Shown here: one piece after another, positions 7,320-14,991 of the stretch
Layout: each line of letters opens with the position of its first letter
Position numbering within the stretch: the first letter of the stretch is position 1
Origin: SAR202 cluster bacterium
GTDB lineage: Bacteria > Chloroflexota > Dehalococcoidia > Lucifugimonadales > UBA1123
DNA: 21,042 nucleotides
Direction: 5' to 3'
Assembly: GCA_030743915.1 (NCBI GenBank)
Contig: JASLRP010000222.1
Location: forward strand, 1 to 21,042
Made by a program: the position numbers and the translations under genes
The notes under the pieces: model-generated
Database searches by the model: none
The model's input: only the letters and a program-made list of their open reading frames with translations
Told to the model about the DNA's origin: nothing

Positions 7320-7381
7320 TGCGCCCAACTCCTCGTTGTCCAGGGCAACAAAACTCGCTTCCAAGAGAAATGTGCAACACC

Positions 7382-8371
7382 ATGAATCCTCTCGACACTG
7401 CTCAAGTGGGCACAACCGCGCTCAAAGTGACCAGACTTGGCCTCGGAGGCGCCCCATTAGGCGGTCTCTTCACAGATGTGGAGGTTCCAACAGCCCTATC
7501 CACGGTGGCAAAAGGCCATGAGGTGGGCATCCGATATTTTGATACTGCCCCTCTCTACGGCCACGGCAAAAGTGAGACGTACGTCGGGCAGGCGCTTCAG
7601 GCGTTTCCCAGGGACCAGTTCGTTCTGTCATCCAAGGTGGGACGGGTGCTCGATCCCGTTGACCGACAACCTGACACCGACACCTACGTCGCCCTGCCGC
7701 CCTTCGAAGCGGTCTTCGATTACTCTCGCGATGGAATTTTGAGGTCGTTGGAGGAGAGTCTGCAACGCTTGGGGTTGGACCGAATCGATATCGCGTTCAT
7801 CCACGACCCGGACGACCATCACGAGCAGGCCATCAACGAGGCGTTCCCGACGCTGGCCGATCTGCGCTCGCAGGGCGTAATCTCGGCCATCGGCGCAGGC
7901 ATGAACCAGTGGGAGGCGCTATCCCAATTCGCCCGTGAGGGAGATTTCGACTGTTTCCTTCTGGCAGGACGCTACACCCTTCTGGACTACTCCGGATTGG
8001 ACGATCTGTTGCCGTTGTGCGAAGAAAAGCAGATCAGCATCATGCTAGGCGGACCATACAACAGCGGAATCCTGGCATCTGACCTCCAACCCGGAGCCAC
8101 GTACTTCTATCAGGAAGCTCCGGCTGATGTGTTGGACAAGGCCCGTCAGATCAAGTCCGTGTGCGATCGACACGACGTGCCGCTGAAAGCCGCAGCGCTG
8201 CAATTCGGATTGGCTCATCCCGCAGCTGCCGCGACGATTCCAGGAGCGCGTTCTCCTCAAGAGGTAGAGGAGAACATTCAGATGGCCAGCTATTCAATCC
8301 CCGCCGATCTGTGGTCCGAACTCAGACATGAGGGCTATCTTCCCGAATACGCCCCTGTTCCCACCGACTAA
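7382..8371 (+). CDS. Aldo/keto reductase, L-fucose / D-threo-aldose 1-dehydrogenase-like
   Basis: A 329-residue NAD(P)-dependent AKR barrel. The catalytic tetrad is complete: D54 and Y59 (FDTAPLYGHGKSE), K85 (SSKVGR) and H141 (FIHDPDD). The opening LGLGGAPLGGLF and the lengthy insert after VGRVL match the D-threo-aldose/L-fucose dehydrogenase and pyridoxal 4-dehydrogenase subfamily. This subfamily oxidises the anomeric carbon to a lactone. The frame is open to TTG 7319, but that codon overlaps the -10 box, so the start must be inside: ATG 7382 (MNPLDT) fits family N-termini; ATG 7370 is possible. First gene of a four-gene unit with a mutarotase, a fuconolactonase-like hydrolase and an Ldh_2 dehydrogenase, which supports the sugar-oxidation role. 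The exact sugar is inferred. Confidence 0.88.
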   Translation: MNPLDTAQVGTTALKVTRLGLGGAPLGGLFTDVEVPTALSTVAKGHEVGIRYFDTAPLYGHGKSETYVGQALQAFPRDQFVLSSKVGRVLDPVDRQPDTDTYVALPPFEAVFDYSRDGILRSLEESLQRLGLDRIDIAFIHDPDDHHEQAINEAFPTLADLRSQGVISAIGAGMNQWEALSQFAREGDFDCFLLAGRYTLLDYSGLDDLLPLCEEKQISIMLGGPYNSGILASDLQPGATYFYQEAPADVLDKARQIKSVCDRHDVPLKAAALQFGLAHPAAAATIPGARSPQEVEENIQMASYSIPADLWSELRHEGYLPEYAPVPTD

Positions 8372-8396
8372 CACTTCAATCAAGAGGTCCCAAATT

Positions 8397-8747
8397 ATGC
8401 GCTCATTCGCAATGACGCTCGGGCTCAAGAATGAACCAGACCTGATCGCCAAGTATAAAGAATACCATCGGAATGTCTGGCCAGAGGTCACTTCAGGACT
8501 CAGGAGTATCGGCATCACCAAGATGAAGATATTCCTGCTGGGCACGACGATGTTCATGTATCTGGAAGCGCCCGACGATTTTGACCTGGCTGCAGATTTT
8601 GTGAATTACCAGAATTCCGAAAAAGCCGCCGAGTGGGACGCCATGATGCGCGACTTCCAGGAACGTGTCCCCGATGCCGCAGAGGGCGAATGGTGGGCAG
8701 GCATGGAGGAAGTTTTCGATATCGACTGGTTCCCGTCAGACGATTGA
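8397..8747 (+). CDS. RhaM-family (DUF718) sugar mutarotase
   Basis: A 116-residue small alpha/beta-barrel protein of the L-rhamnose mutarotase family, which interconverts alpha and beta anomers of L-rhamnose and related 6-deoxy sugars. Family landmarks: FAMTLGLK at the N-terminus, YKEYHRNVWPEV with catalytic-type H24 and W28-P29-E30, IGITKMKIFLLGTTMFMYLEA, and the C-terminal WWAGMEEVFDID. ATG 8397 is chosen over the longer frame (from 8328) because AGAGG lies about 9 bases before it and the longer form would run into the previous gene. It starts 25 bases after the aldo/keto reductase and is followed after 13 bases by the amidohydrolase. A mutarotase would feed the correct anomer to the dehydrogenase. 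Sugar specificity (fucose or rhamnose) cannot be settled by eye. Confidence 0.88.
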   Translation: MRSFAMTLGLKNEPDLIAKYKEYHRNVWPEVTSGLRSIGITKMKIFLLGTTMFMYLEAPDDFDLAADFVNYQNSEKAAEWDAMMRDFQERVPDAAEGEWWAGMEEVFDIDWFPSDD

Positions 8748-8760
8748 AGGAATGAATCGA

Positions 8761-9624
8761 ATGGCCAACTCGTCATCTCCAATCGACATTGGCATTGTGG
8801 ATAGCCATCACCATTTCTGGGATATTGCGGAGATGGTGTATCCCTGGATGCCGCCTGGAGAGAGCATCATTCGACGGAACTATCTCCCGTCGGACCTTGC
8901 TCCCAACCTCGAAGCCGCGGGCGTGACTCGCACCGTTGTGATTCAAGCGAACCAGACTCAGGACGAGGCTAAATTTCTTCTCGACCTGGCGGATGCAACA
9001 GATTTCGTGGCGGGCGTCGTCGTCTGGGCGGACCTACAGGCGCCAGATATTGGGCATGTGTTGGACGATCTGTTGAGACGGGAAAAACTGGTTGGCGTCA
9101 GGCACCAGGTGGAGGACGACCCTGACGACGACTGGCTAGTACGTGGGTCCTCGATTCGAGGCTTGAAGATGCTGGCCGAACGGGGTCTGACATATGATGT
9201 GCTGGTGAAGCCGCGCCATCTCAGCCGGGTTCCTGTTTTGGCGGACAAAGTTCCCAATCTCCGTATGGTGATTGATCATATAGCCAAACCGCCGATTGCA
9301 GATGACATAATTGAGCCGTGGGCGACCGATATTGCCCTCGTCGCTGAAATCCCTGGCATCCACTGCAAGATTTCTGGCATGGTAACAGAGGCGGACCATG
9401 CCACCTGGACTACGGATCACCTCAAGCCATACGTCTCCCACGTCGTGAAATCATTCGGATTCGAGCGAATAATGTTTGGCAGCGACTGGCCCGTATGCCT
9501 TTTGGCCGCAAGCTATCAACAGGCGATGGAAGCGGCGATGGAAACCGTTGGACCGATGTCCGACGCTCAACGAGTCGATTTTCTGGCAGGGAATGCGTCC
9601 CGGTTCTACAGACTCCCTGCCTAA
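8761..9624 (+). CDS. Amidohydrolase_2 family lactonase, L-fuconolactonase-like
   Basis: A 287-residue metal-dependent hydrolase of the amidohydrolase superfamily (COG3618 type), which opens sugar-acid lactones such as L-fucono-1,5-lactone. Motifs: VDSHHHFWD with the H16-x-H18 metal pair, YPWMPP, FLPSD-like YLPSDL, GVRHQVEDDPDDDWL, MVIDHIAKPP with H173, and MFGSDWPVC with D242. These are the expected ligand and catalytic positions of the family. ATG 8761 is preferred because AAGGA (8747-8751) lies 9 bases upstream; the in-frame ATG 8752 abuts that site directly. It lies between the mutarotase and the Ldh_2 dehydrogenase and should act right after the aldo/keto reductase, hydrolysing the lactone it forms. 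The specific lactone is inferred from context and family resemblance. Confidence 0.88.
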   Translation: MANSSSPIDIGIVDSHHHFWDIAEMVYPWMPPGESIIRRNYLPSDLAPNLEAAGVTRTVVIQANQTQDEAKFLLDLADATDFVAGVVVWADLQAPDIGHVLDDLLRREKLVGVRHQVEDDPDDDWLVRGSSIRGLKMLAERGLTYDVLVKPRHLSRVPVLADKVPNLRMVIDHIAKPPIADDIIEPWATDIALVAEIPGIHCKISGMVTEADHATWTTDHLKPYVSHVVKSFGFERIMFGSDWPVCLLAASYQQAMEAAMETVGPMSDAQRVDFLAGNASRFYRLPA

Positions 9625-9667
9625 AGTTCTATCGAACAAACCTGAAATCATTTGATGGAGAGCACAA

Positions 9668-10717
9668 TTGCCTACAGTACAGTCTGACAAACTGACCCAC
9701 ATTGCCGCCACGCTCCTGAAAGGCGCTGGAGCCAGTGACGAAGAGGCGTCTATCGTATCCCGACATTCCATTGGCGCGAACCTCGCTGGTCACGATTCCC
9801 ACGGAATAATCGCGATCCCGACCTATATTGACCGCGTCAAGCGAGGGCATATCGTCCCTGGGGCGCCATACGAGGTGACCCGCGAGTCCTCGAATTCCAC
9901 CGTGGTTGACGGCCACTGGGGGTTCGGGTACGTGGTGTCGGAAAGGCTGATGGCCACGACCATCGAAAAAGCCCGGACAGGCAGCGTTGCCGCCGCCACG
10001 GTTTTCCGTCAAAGCCACGTGGGCCGTGTAGCCGACTACCCGATGATGGCCGCTGAAGCAGGGATGATCGGTATCATGACTGCGGACTCTGGCAGGTCGT
10101 CGAAGTCCGTCGTGCCCTTCGGAGGCCGCGAACCTCGGCTCGGCACGAATCCCATCTGCATCGCCATGCCATCCAATCTCCCTGGCCCGTTGTTCATCGA
10201 CATGGCGACCTCCGCGGTCGCCGCGGGCAAGCTGGGAGTCGCGGTGGCCAGAGGATCGTCCATTCCCGAAGGCTGGCTGCTGGACTCTGAGGGCAACCCC
10301 ACAACTGATCCCACCGCGCTCAGGAACGGCGGCGCGGTGTTGCCTCTGGGCGGGCCTGAAGGACACAAGGGATACGGCCTGTCGGTTATGGTGGAGATCC
10401 TCTCAGGTATTCTGACTGGTCTGGGCTTCGGTCACGATCCATCGGGGCGCCACAACGATGGTTGCTTCATGGCCGTGTTCAACGTCGAAGCATTCAGGCC
10501 GCTTGAGGAATTCAAAAACGAAGTGACAGAATTCGCTCAGTACCTGAAAAGCTCCCCAGTGGCTGAGGGATTCGATGAAGTGTACTATCCCGGCGAATTG
10601 GAGCATCTCCGCACGCAGAAACTCTTGGAAGTGGGCATCTTCGTCGAGGACGCAACTTGGGCCAGGCTAACAGAGCTTGGGGAGGAGTATGGTGTCGCAG
10701 CGGAGCTTTCGCTTTAG
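9668..10717 (+). CDS. Malate/L-lactate dehydrogenase-family (Ldh_2) NAD(P)-dependent oxidoreductase
   Basis: A 349-residue enzyme of the Ldh_2 family (malate/sulfolactate/ureidoglycolate dehydrogenase type), unrelated to Rossmann-fold LDHs. The N-terminal block ANLAGHDSHGIIAIPTYIDRV contains the conserved GHDSHG (41-46) with the active-site His45. GFGYVVSERLM, QSHVGRVADYPMMAAEAGMIGI, FGGREPRLGTNPI and PLGGPEGHKGYGLSVMVEILSGILTG follow in family order. The start is TTG 9668, with GGAG 7 bases upstream. It is the last gene of the sugar operon, after a 43-base gap. In a fucose-type pathway it could oxidise a 2-hydroxy acid such as lactate or a deoxy-keto acid. That role is inference, because the dehydratase and aldolase steps are missing here. 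It converges with dppF with 31 bases between stops and no clear terminator. Confidence 0.88.
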   Translation: MPTVQSDKLTHIAATLLKGAGASDEEASIVSRHSIGANLAGHDSHGIIAIPTYIDRVKRGHIVPGAPYEVTRESSNSTVVDGHWGFGYVVSERLMATTIEKARTGSVAAATVFRQSHVGRVADYPMMAAEAGMIGIMTADSGRSSKSVVPFGGREPRLGTNPICIAMPSNLPGPLFIDMATSAVAAGKLGVAVARGSSIPEGWLLDSEGNPTTDPTALRNGGAVLPLGGPEGHKGYGLSVMVEILSGILTGLGFGHDPSGRHNDGCFMAVFNVEAFRPLEEFKNEVTEFAQYLKSSPVAEGFDEVYYPGELEHLRTQKLLEVGIFVEDATWARLTELGEEYGVAAELSL

Positions 10718-10748
10718 CGATTACCACTCGTCGAAACATACTGCCGCA

Positions 10749-11738
10749 TCAGATGTTGTAGCAGGCCGCCATGTGCCCGGAACCCATGTCCTCTAGGGAT
10801 GGGTGATCGTCGTCGCGGCACCGGTCTGTGGCGACGGGGCAGCGGTCATAAAACCGGCAGCGTGGGAGCGGGTCTATAGGCATCGACACTCCGCCGGAAA
10901 TTTCGACGACCTTGCGCTTTTGCCCCGGGTCTGGAATCGGCACTGCCGACAGCAGAGCCTTTGTGTACGGGTGCAGCGGGTTGTGCAGGACCTCTTCGGT
11001 CTCGCCTGTCTCCACAATCTTGCCCAGATACATCACGGCGATACGGTTGCACATGTATCGGGCGACAGCCAGATCGTGAGTAATGTAGAGGTAGGTGACG
11101 CCTAATCGGTCAGCCAGGCTTTCCATCAGGCCCATAATACCGGTCCGTATGGACACATCAAGCATGGATGTCGGTTCGTCCGCGACCACGAAGGTTGGGT
11201 CGATCACCAGCGCTCTGGCGATCGCTATTCTCTGTCGCTGTCCCCCGGACAATTCGTGAGGATACCGGAACAGGAATGTTCTGGGAGGCGTCAGGCCCAC
11301 CAGTTCAAGGATTTCTGAAACTCGCTCAAGCCTCTCCATCGGGCCGCCAACTTTTTGCACCGATAGCGGTTCTGCGACCGTGTCGAATATCGTTCGGCGG
11401 GGGTTCATGGACTCGTATGGGTCCTGGAATATCATCTGCGCGCGCCGCCGAAACCTTTTGAGGTCGCGTCCTTTCAGTTTGGCAATATCCGTCGCGTCGC
11501 CGTCTTCGTTGAAGAATATGCTGCCTTCGGTGGGGTCGGTAAGCTTAACCAGCAATTTGCCTGTGGTGGTTTTGCCGCACCCCGATTCGCCAACCAACCC
11601 AAAACTTTCACCTTGAGCCAACTCAAATGAAACGCCATCGACGGCATGAATGAAACTGTTGTTTCGAGACAAGAACCCGGTCGCCACAGGGTAACGTTTG
11701 GTGAGACCGTCCACCCGCACCAGCGGTTCATCGGTCAT
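10749..11738 (-). CDS. dppF: Oligopeptide/dipeptide ABC transporter ATP-binding protein, DppF/OppF-like
   Basis: A 329-residue ABC ATPase. Walker A is GESGCGKTT (50-58), the Q-loop FQDP (104-107), signature LSGGQ (163-167), Walker B FVVADE with D187/E188, and the switch histidine is in LYITHDL. The C-terminus is the oligo_HPY extension: NPLHPYTKALL followed by PRCRFYDRCPVATDRC, with a fourth cysteine near the end (AACYNI). Clustered cysteines here are a known feature of this subfamily and may bind a metal or Fe-S cluster. The frame extends to 11840, but that overlaps the previous gene; ATG 11738 gives the standard N-terminus MTDEPLVRVDGLTKRY. It is the last gene of the transporter operon and would pair with DppD as the ATPase dimer. 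The substrate may be peptide or sugar-derived. Confidence 0.9.
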   Translation of the reverse strand: MTDEPLVRVDGLTKRYPVATGFLSRNNSFIHAVDGVSFELAQGESFGLVGESGCGKTTTGKLLVKLTDPTEGSIFFNEDGDATDIAKLKGRDLKRFRRRAQMIFQDPYESMNPRRTIFDTVAEPLSVQKVGGPMERLERVSEILELVGLTPPRTFLFRYPHELSGGQRQRIAIARALVIDPTFVVADEPTSMLDVSIRTGIMGLMESLADRLGVTYLYITHDLAVARYMCNRIAVMYLGKIVETGETEEVLHNPLHPYTKALLSAVPIPDPGQKRKVVEISGGVSMPIDPLPRCRFYDRCPVATDRCRDDDHPSLEDMGSGHMAACYNI

Positions 11739-11796
11739 TGGGTGGTTTCTTCCGGTTTCAGGCACAGTAGTCAATCGAAATGTCCCAAAATCAGTG

Positions 11797-12282
11797 TTAC
11801 AGCGGATTCCAACACGCGGCCCAATGGCCGTCGCGATCAACGATTGGCGGTTCTTCAGTCCGGCACTGGTCCGTGGCGTAAGCGCAACGGGGGTTGAATC
11901 GACAGCCTTCCGGTGGATCAGTCAAATCGGGCGGCTCACCGGGCAGAGTGAGCAGGTCATGCTTCTCGCCGGTGATGCTCGGAAACGCCGACATAAGCGC
12001 CGACGAGTACGGATGGATCGGATGGCTGAACACCTCAGAGGTGGCCCCAAACTCCACGATCTTGCCCGCGTACATAACGCCCATGACGTCGCTCACTTCG
12101 GCGATAACGGCCATGTCGTGGGAAATATAGATCATGCTCATGTTCAGGCGGGTTTGAATCTCTCTAAGCTCGCGAAGAATCCGGTCCTGCACAATAACAT
12201 CAAGCGCGGTGGTCGGTTCATCCGCGATCACCAGGTCAGGCTCACATGCCAAGGCCATCGCGATTATTGCCCGCTGCTTCAT
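11797..12282 (-). CDS. dppD: DppD-like ABC ATPase, C-terminal half (frameshifted gene)
   Basis: A 161-codon frame holding the distal half of a DppD/OppD-type ATPase. It starts at the second half of the signature (MKQRAIIAMAL) and contains Walker B LVIADE, the D-loop TTALD, the switch histidine in MIYISHDM and the oligo_HPY tail with HPIHPYSSALMSAF and clustered cysteines (CRFNPRCAYATDQC). It cannot be functional alone, because Walker A and the Q-loop lie in the preceding frame. Its ATG 12282 overlaps the stop of that half (ATGA). One extra G in the run of four at 12284-12287 would restore the family motif YSGGMKQR and give a 322-residue protein of normal length. This is either a real one-base deletion or a homopolymer error in the sequence. 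Reinitiation at ATGA could in principle yield two half proteins. Confidence 0.85.
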   Translation of the reverse strand: MKQRAIIAMALACEPDLVIADEPTTALDVIVQDRILRELREIQTRLNMSMIYISHDMAVIAEVSDVMGVMYAGKIVEFGATSEVFSHPIHPYSSALMSAFPSITGEKHDLLTLPGEPPDLTDPPEGCRFNPRCAYATDQCRTEEPPIVDRDGHWAACWNPL

Positions 12283-12764
12283 GCCCCGCTGTACTCGTGA
12301 GGATACCTTGAGATGAATCCGGGATCGAGACTGACAAGTTCGAACAGTTCTTCCACGCGTTTCAGCGCTTCATCTCGCGTGTAGCGCTCGTGAACTTCCA
12401 GAGCTTCGATGATCTGGTCCCCCACCCGATACACGGGATCGAGAGAGTTCATCGCGGCCTGGAATACCATTGAAATGCGGTTCCATCTCAACGGCCTCAT
12501 CTCATCTTCATTGAGTAGGACGAGATCAATACCGCCGAGATTCACCTGGCCGCCGATTATGTTCGCGTTATCAGGCAGGAGCTTCAATAGAGAGATCGCT
12601 ATCGACGACTTGCCACATCCGGACTCTCCAACAAGGCCCAGCGACTGACCTCGTTTGATCGAAAACGAAACGCCGTCCACGGCTTTGACCATCCCGGCGC
12701 TGGTTGTATAGTGCATGGTGAGGTCTTCCACCGACAACACATCCGGACTTTCCACGTTGGTCAT
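12279..12764 (-). CDS. dppD: DppD-like ABC ATPase, N-terminal half (frameshifted gene)
   Basis: A 161-codon frame with the proximal half of the same ATPase: MTNVESPDVLSVEDLTMHY, Walker A GESGCGKSS (46-54), the Q-loop in MVFQAAMNSLDP, and VSLDPGFISRYPHEYSG, where the signature motif should continue as GMKQR. The frame then reads A-stop (TGA 12281-12279). The Q-loop region is otherwise normal and no other defect is visible, so the frameshift is recent or artefactual. The ATG at 12764 overlaps the dppC stop (ATGA), as expected for a coupled operon. Predicted role of the intact protein: one of two cytoplasmic ATPases energising the DppB/DppC permease. Confidence 0.85.
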   Translation of the reverse strand: MTNVESPDVLSVEDLTMHYTTSAGMVKAVDGVSFSIKRGQSLGLVGESGCGKSSIAISLLKLLPDNANIIGGQVNLGGIDLVLLNEDEMRPLRWNRISMVFQAAMNSLDPVYRVGDQIIEALEVHERYTRDEALKRVEELFELVSLDPGFISRYPHEYSGA

Positions 12765-13711
12765 GACCTTCTCAGCCTGGGATTTACGACTTCATCCAGT
12801 GAGCGACCGACCAGGTAAAAGGACGAACACAGCAGCGTTATCGAAATGCTGGCCGGGAAGATCAACCACCATGTCTTGCCGACCTGAAGCAGATAGCCCG
12901 CCGACTCGGTGACGTGAATCATCAATCCCCAACTCATCCTGACGTCCAACAGACCAAGGAACGAGAGAATCGCCTCAGAGAATATGGCGTTGGTCACTGT
13001 GAACATCATGTAAAGGAATGAAAGCGGAAGCAGATTCGGGACGATATGAATGAATATTATGTGGAACGGGCCGCCGCCCGCCGTTCTTGCCGACTCGATA
13101 TAGGGTTTGACCGTCACTGACAGCGCCTGAGACCTCAGCACAACGCCGGTGCCACCAAACCCAGACAGAACGCCGATGATGATTGCCAGTTCGAAATGCT
13201 CGACGCCGACCAATGCGCTCAATACCACCAACACGGATATCACCGGCATCATTATCATGATATCTGCCAGCCGCATAAGGAGCATATCAATCAGACCGCC
13301 AAAGTAGGCGGAAACGGCGCCCACCGCCGTTCCTATGGTCACAGTCACGATGGCGGCAACCAGTCCCAGCATGAACTCTGAACGCGTGCTGAACATTATT
13401 TGACTCAGAACATCGCGCCCCAGCGGATCAGTTCCCAGAAGGTGCTTCAGGCTGGGAGGCGCTGGCTGTCGAGTTTCGTCGAAAGCGTAGCCGATCACCG
13501 GATCGTAGGTGCGTTCATCCCACACTGTGCTCATCAAGACGGGATGTGCCGCCGCAATCAGCGCGTAGAACACTATTATGCCCAGGCCGACCAGACCAAT
13601 CCTGGTCTGAACGAAGAGACTCCAGTTCTGACTCAATGCACGGACCCAGAGGCCGATTCGTGCCTGTCTGAGCGAAGGAGGAGCGGTTTGGGGCGCGAAT
13701 TCTACAGCCAT
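12761..13711 (-). CDS. dppC: Oligopeptide/dipeptide ABC transporter permease, DppC-like
   Basis: A 316-residue inner-membrane permease of the OppC/DppC family. After a cytoplasmic N-terminus and first helix (about 38-60) comes the periplasmic segment with HLLGTDPLGRDVLSQI (90-105), a strong DppC marker. Several further helices follow, with the EAA loop ESARTAGGGPFHIIFIHIVPNL at about 206-227 that contacts the ATPases, and FSEAILSFLGLL near the end. Length is normal for the family. Its ATG overlaps the dppB stop (TGATG at 13713-13709) and its stop overlaps the dppD start, so the three genes are tightly coupled. It would pair with DppB to form the channel. Confidence 0.93.
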   Translation of the reverse strand: MAVEFAPQTAPPSLRQARIGLWVRALSQNWSLFVQTRIGLVGLGIIVFYALIAAAHPVLMSTVWDERTYDPVIGYAFDETRQPAPPSLKHLLGTDPLGRDVLSQIMFSTRSEFMLGLVAAIVTVTIGTAVGAVSAYFGGLIDMLLMRLADIMIMMPVISVLVVLSALVGVEHFELAIIIGVLSGFGGTGVVLRSQALSVTVKPYIESARTAGGGPFHIIFIHIVPNLLPLSFLYMMFTVTNAIFSEAILSFLGLLDVRMSWGLMIHVTESAGYLLQVGKTWWLIFPASISITLLCSSFYLVGRSLDEVVNPRLRRS

Positions 13712-14859
13712 CAGTACCTGATCCTTGGGTCAAGATATACATACAATATGTCTGCTGCCAGATGAGCTATGAGAACGAAAATTCCAACGAAGACGAATGC
13801 GCCCACCGCCAGGGGCAGGTCCTCCGATAGGGATGCCGATACCAACGTTCGACCCATTCCAGGCCACGAAAACACCGTTTCGATTATCACGCCGCCGTCC
13901 ACTGCAAACGCAAGGCTGAACACAAAGCTGGTCACCACTGGCAGCAAGGCGTTTCGGGCAACGTGTCTGTCGCGCACCGATTTGTCTGACAAGCCTTTTG
14001 CTCTGGCGGCCAGAACGTAGTCCTCGCGCATCGTCTCGAGCATCGAGTTTCGGGTCAACAGCATCGTTCCTGCAAAAGAGATCAGCGTCAGAGTCGCCAC
14101 CGGCAGGACCATGTGCCTGGCGATGTCCCAGGCAAGATAACCGTTATTGGTCAGGTTCCAAAATCCCAACATAACCAGAGTCGAGATCAATATCGACCCG
14201 AGCCTGATGTAGTTTCCATATCGCAGACGCATCTTCGTGGATACGATGAACGTGGCGGCCACGACAATCGACACAAAAATCGCCGAGAAGATCATTCTAT
14301 TGAATACCGTATTCGCGTCGATATCAGCGCTGCGCCACAGGAGAGGGTCCAAGAACTTTCCGATGGGGAACCAGCCTGCTTTGAATGCGAACAACCAGAT
14401 CATCATCAGCCCGAACCAGGGGGTGAACACGGTGTATAGCGTGACGCCGCCCAAGGTGGACCCATATTCGGTCCATCCACCTCGCTTCCAGGCGATAATC
14501 TTGCCTAAGCCAAATCCGAGGTAAAAGGATATGACGGCAGCGGTCACGAACAGCACCAGAGTTCTGGGCAGGCGTTCTTTTATTATGTCTGATACGTTTC
14601 GTGGATAGAGACTGAAGGACACGCCAAAATCGGCGGTTGCGGTGTTCTTCAAGTAAATCAGATACTGTTTCCACAGAGGTTCGTCCACGCCGAACAGGCC
14701 CTGGAGTTTCTCACGAGTCTCGGGCGGCAGGTTGGGGTCAAGCGCAAAGAAGTTACTGACATCTCCGGGTTGGGCATTGACCACGAAAAACACCAGTGTC
14801 AGGAAGAGAAACAGTGTGACGAAAATCTGCACTGTGCGTTGGATTACATACCGGATCAT
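13711..14859 (-). CDS. dppB: Oligopeptide/dipeptide ABC transporter permease, DppB-like, enlarged
   Basis: A 382-residue inner-membrane permease. Family marks: MIRYVIQRTVQIFVTLFLFLTLVFFVV (helix 1), QPGD, FGVDEPLWKQYLIYL, the GVSFSLYPRNVSDIIKERLPRTL block, TPWFGLMMIWLFAF, HMVLPVATLTL, LLTRNSMLETMREDYVLAARAKGLS (EAA loop about 281-303), then VFSWPGMG and the ending YVYLDPRIRY. Typical DppB proteins are about 310-340 residues. The extra length lies between FPIG (165-168) and HMVLP (249-253), where about 80 residues replace a short loop and include two hydrophobic stretches (about 189-207 and 219-236). This suggests an extra helical hairpin. The start at ATG 14859 has only a weak GGGA upstream. 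A terminator-like hairpin separates it from the truncated binding-protein gene. Confidence 0.9.
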   Translation of the reverse strand: MIRYVIQRTVQIFVTLFLFLTLVFFVVNAQPGDVSNFFALDPNLPPETREKLQGLFGVDEPLWKQYLIYLKNTATADFGVSFSLYPRNVSDIIKERLPRTLVLFVTAAVISFYLGFGLGKIIAWKRGGWTEYGSTLGGVTLYTVFTPWFGLMMIWLFAFKAGWFPIGKFLDPLLWRSADIDANTVFNRMIFSAIFVSIVVAATFIVSTKMRLRYGNYIRLGSILISTLVMLGFWNLTNNGYLAWDIARHMVLPVATLTLISFAGTMLLTRNSMLETMREDYVLAARAKGLSDKSVRDRHVARNALLPVVTSFVFSLAFAVDGGVIIETVFSWPGMGRTLVSASLSEDLPLAVGAFVFVGIFVLIAHLAADILYVYLDPRIRY

Positions 14860-14951
14860 TTAAACATCCCACATTTGATTGCCCAGTAAGAGGTTACACA
14901 TCTCTCAACAAAACTAAACCGCAATCACGGGGTATTGCAAATAGTAAGAAA

Positions 14952-14991
14952 CGCCGAGGGGTAGAACTTCCAGTTCTGTGTCCCCTCGGCG
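14952..14991 (-). terminator. Nested hairpin terminator/attenuator between the binding protein and dppB
   Basis: The outer arms CGCCGAGGGG / CCCCTCGGCG are a perfect 10-bp stem (14952-14961 and 14982-14991). Inside, AGAAC-TTCCA-GTTCT forms a second 5-bp stem. On the minus strand the hairpin is followed by TTTCTTACTATTT, so it should act on transcripts leaving the binding-protein gene (stop at 15027-15029). Such partial terminators commonly keep binding-protein mRNA above permease mRNA. The rest of the gap (14860-14951) shows no convincing promoter for dppB. Confidence 0.8.

Noticed and set aside
7319..7381. N-terminal extension of the aldo/keto reductase from TTG 7319
   Set aside because: TTG 7319 overlaps the -10 box, so it lies upstream of the transcription start; the family-type N-terminus begins at ATG 7382.
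11698..12300. + strand frame of 200 codons opposite the dppF start and dppD C-half
   Set aside because: Composition is Arg/His-rich and without family features, and the opposite strand holds conserved ATPase motifs.
12270..12300. Programmed ribosomal frameshift in dppD
   Set aside because: There is only a G4 run, with no strong slippery heptamer or following pseudoknot that I can see. A one-base indel is simpler; kept only as a remote option in the finding.
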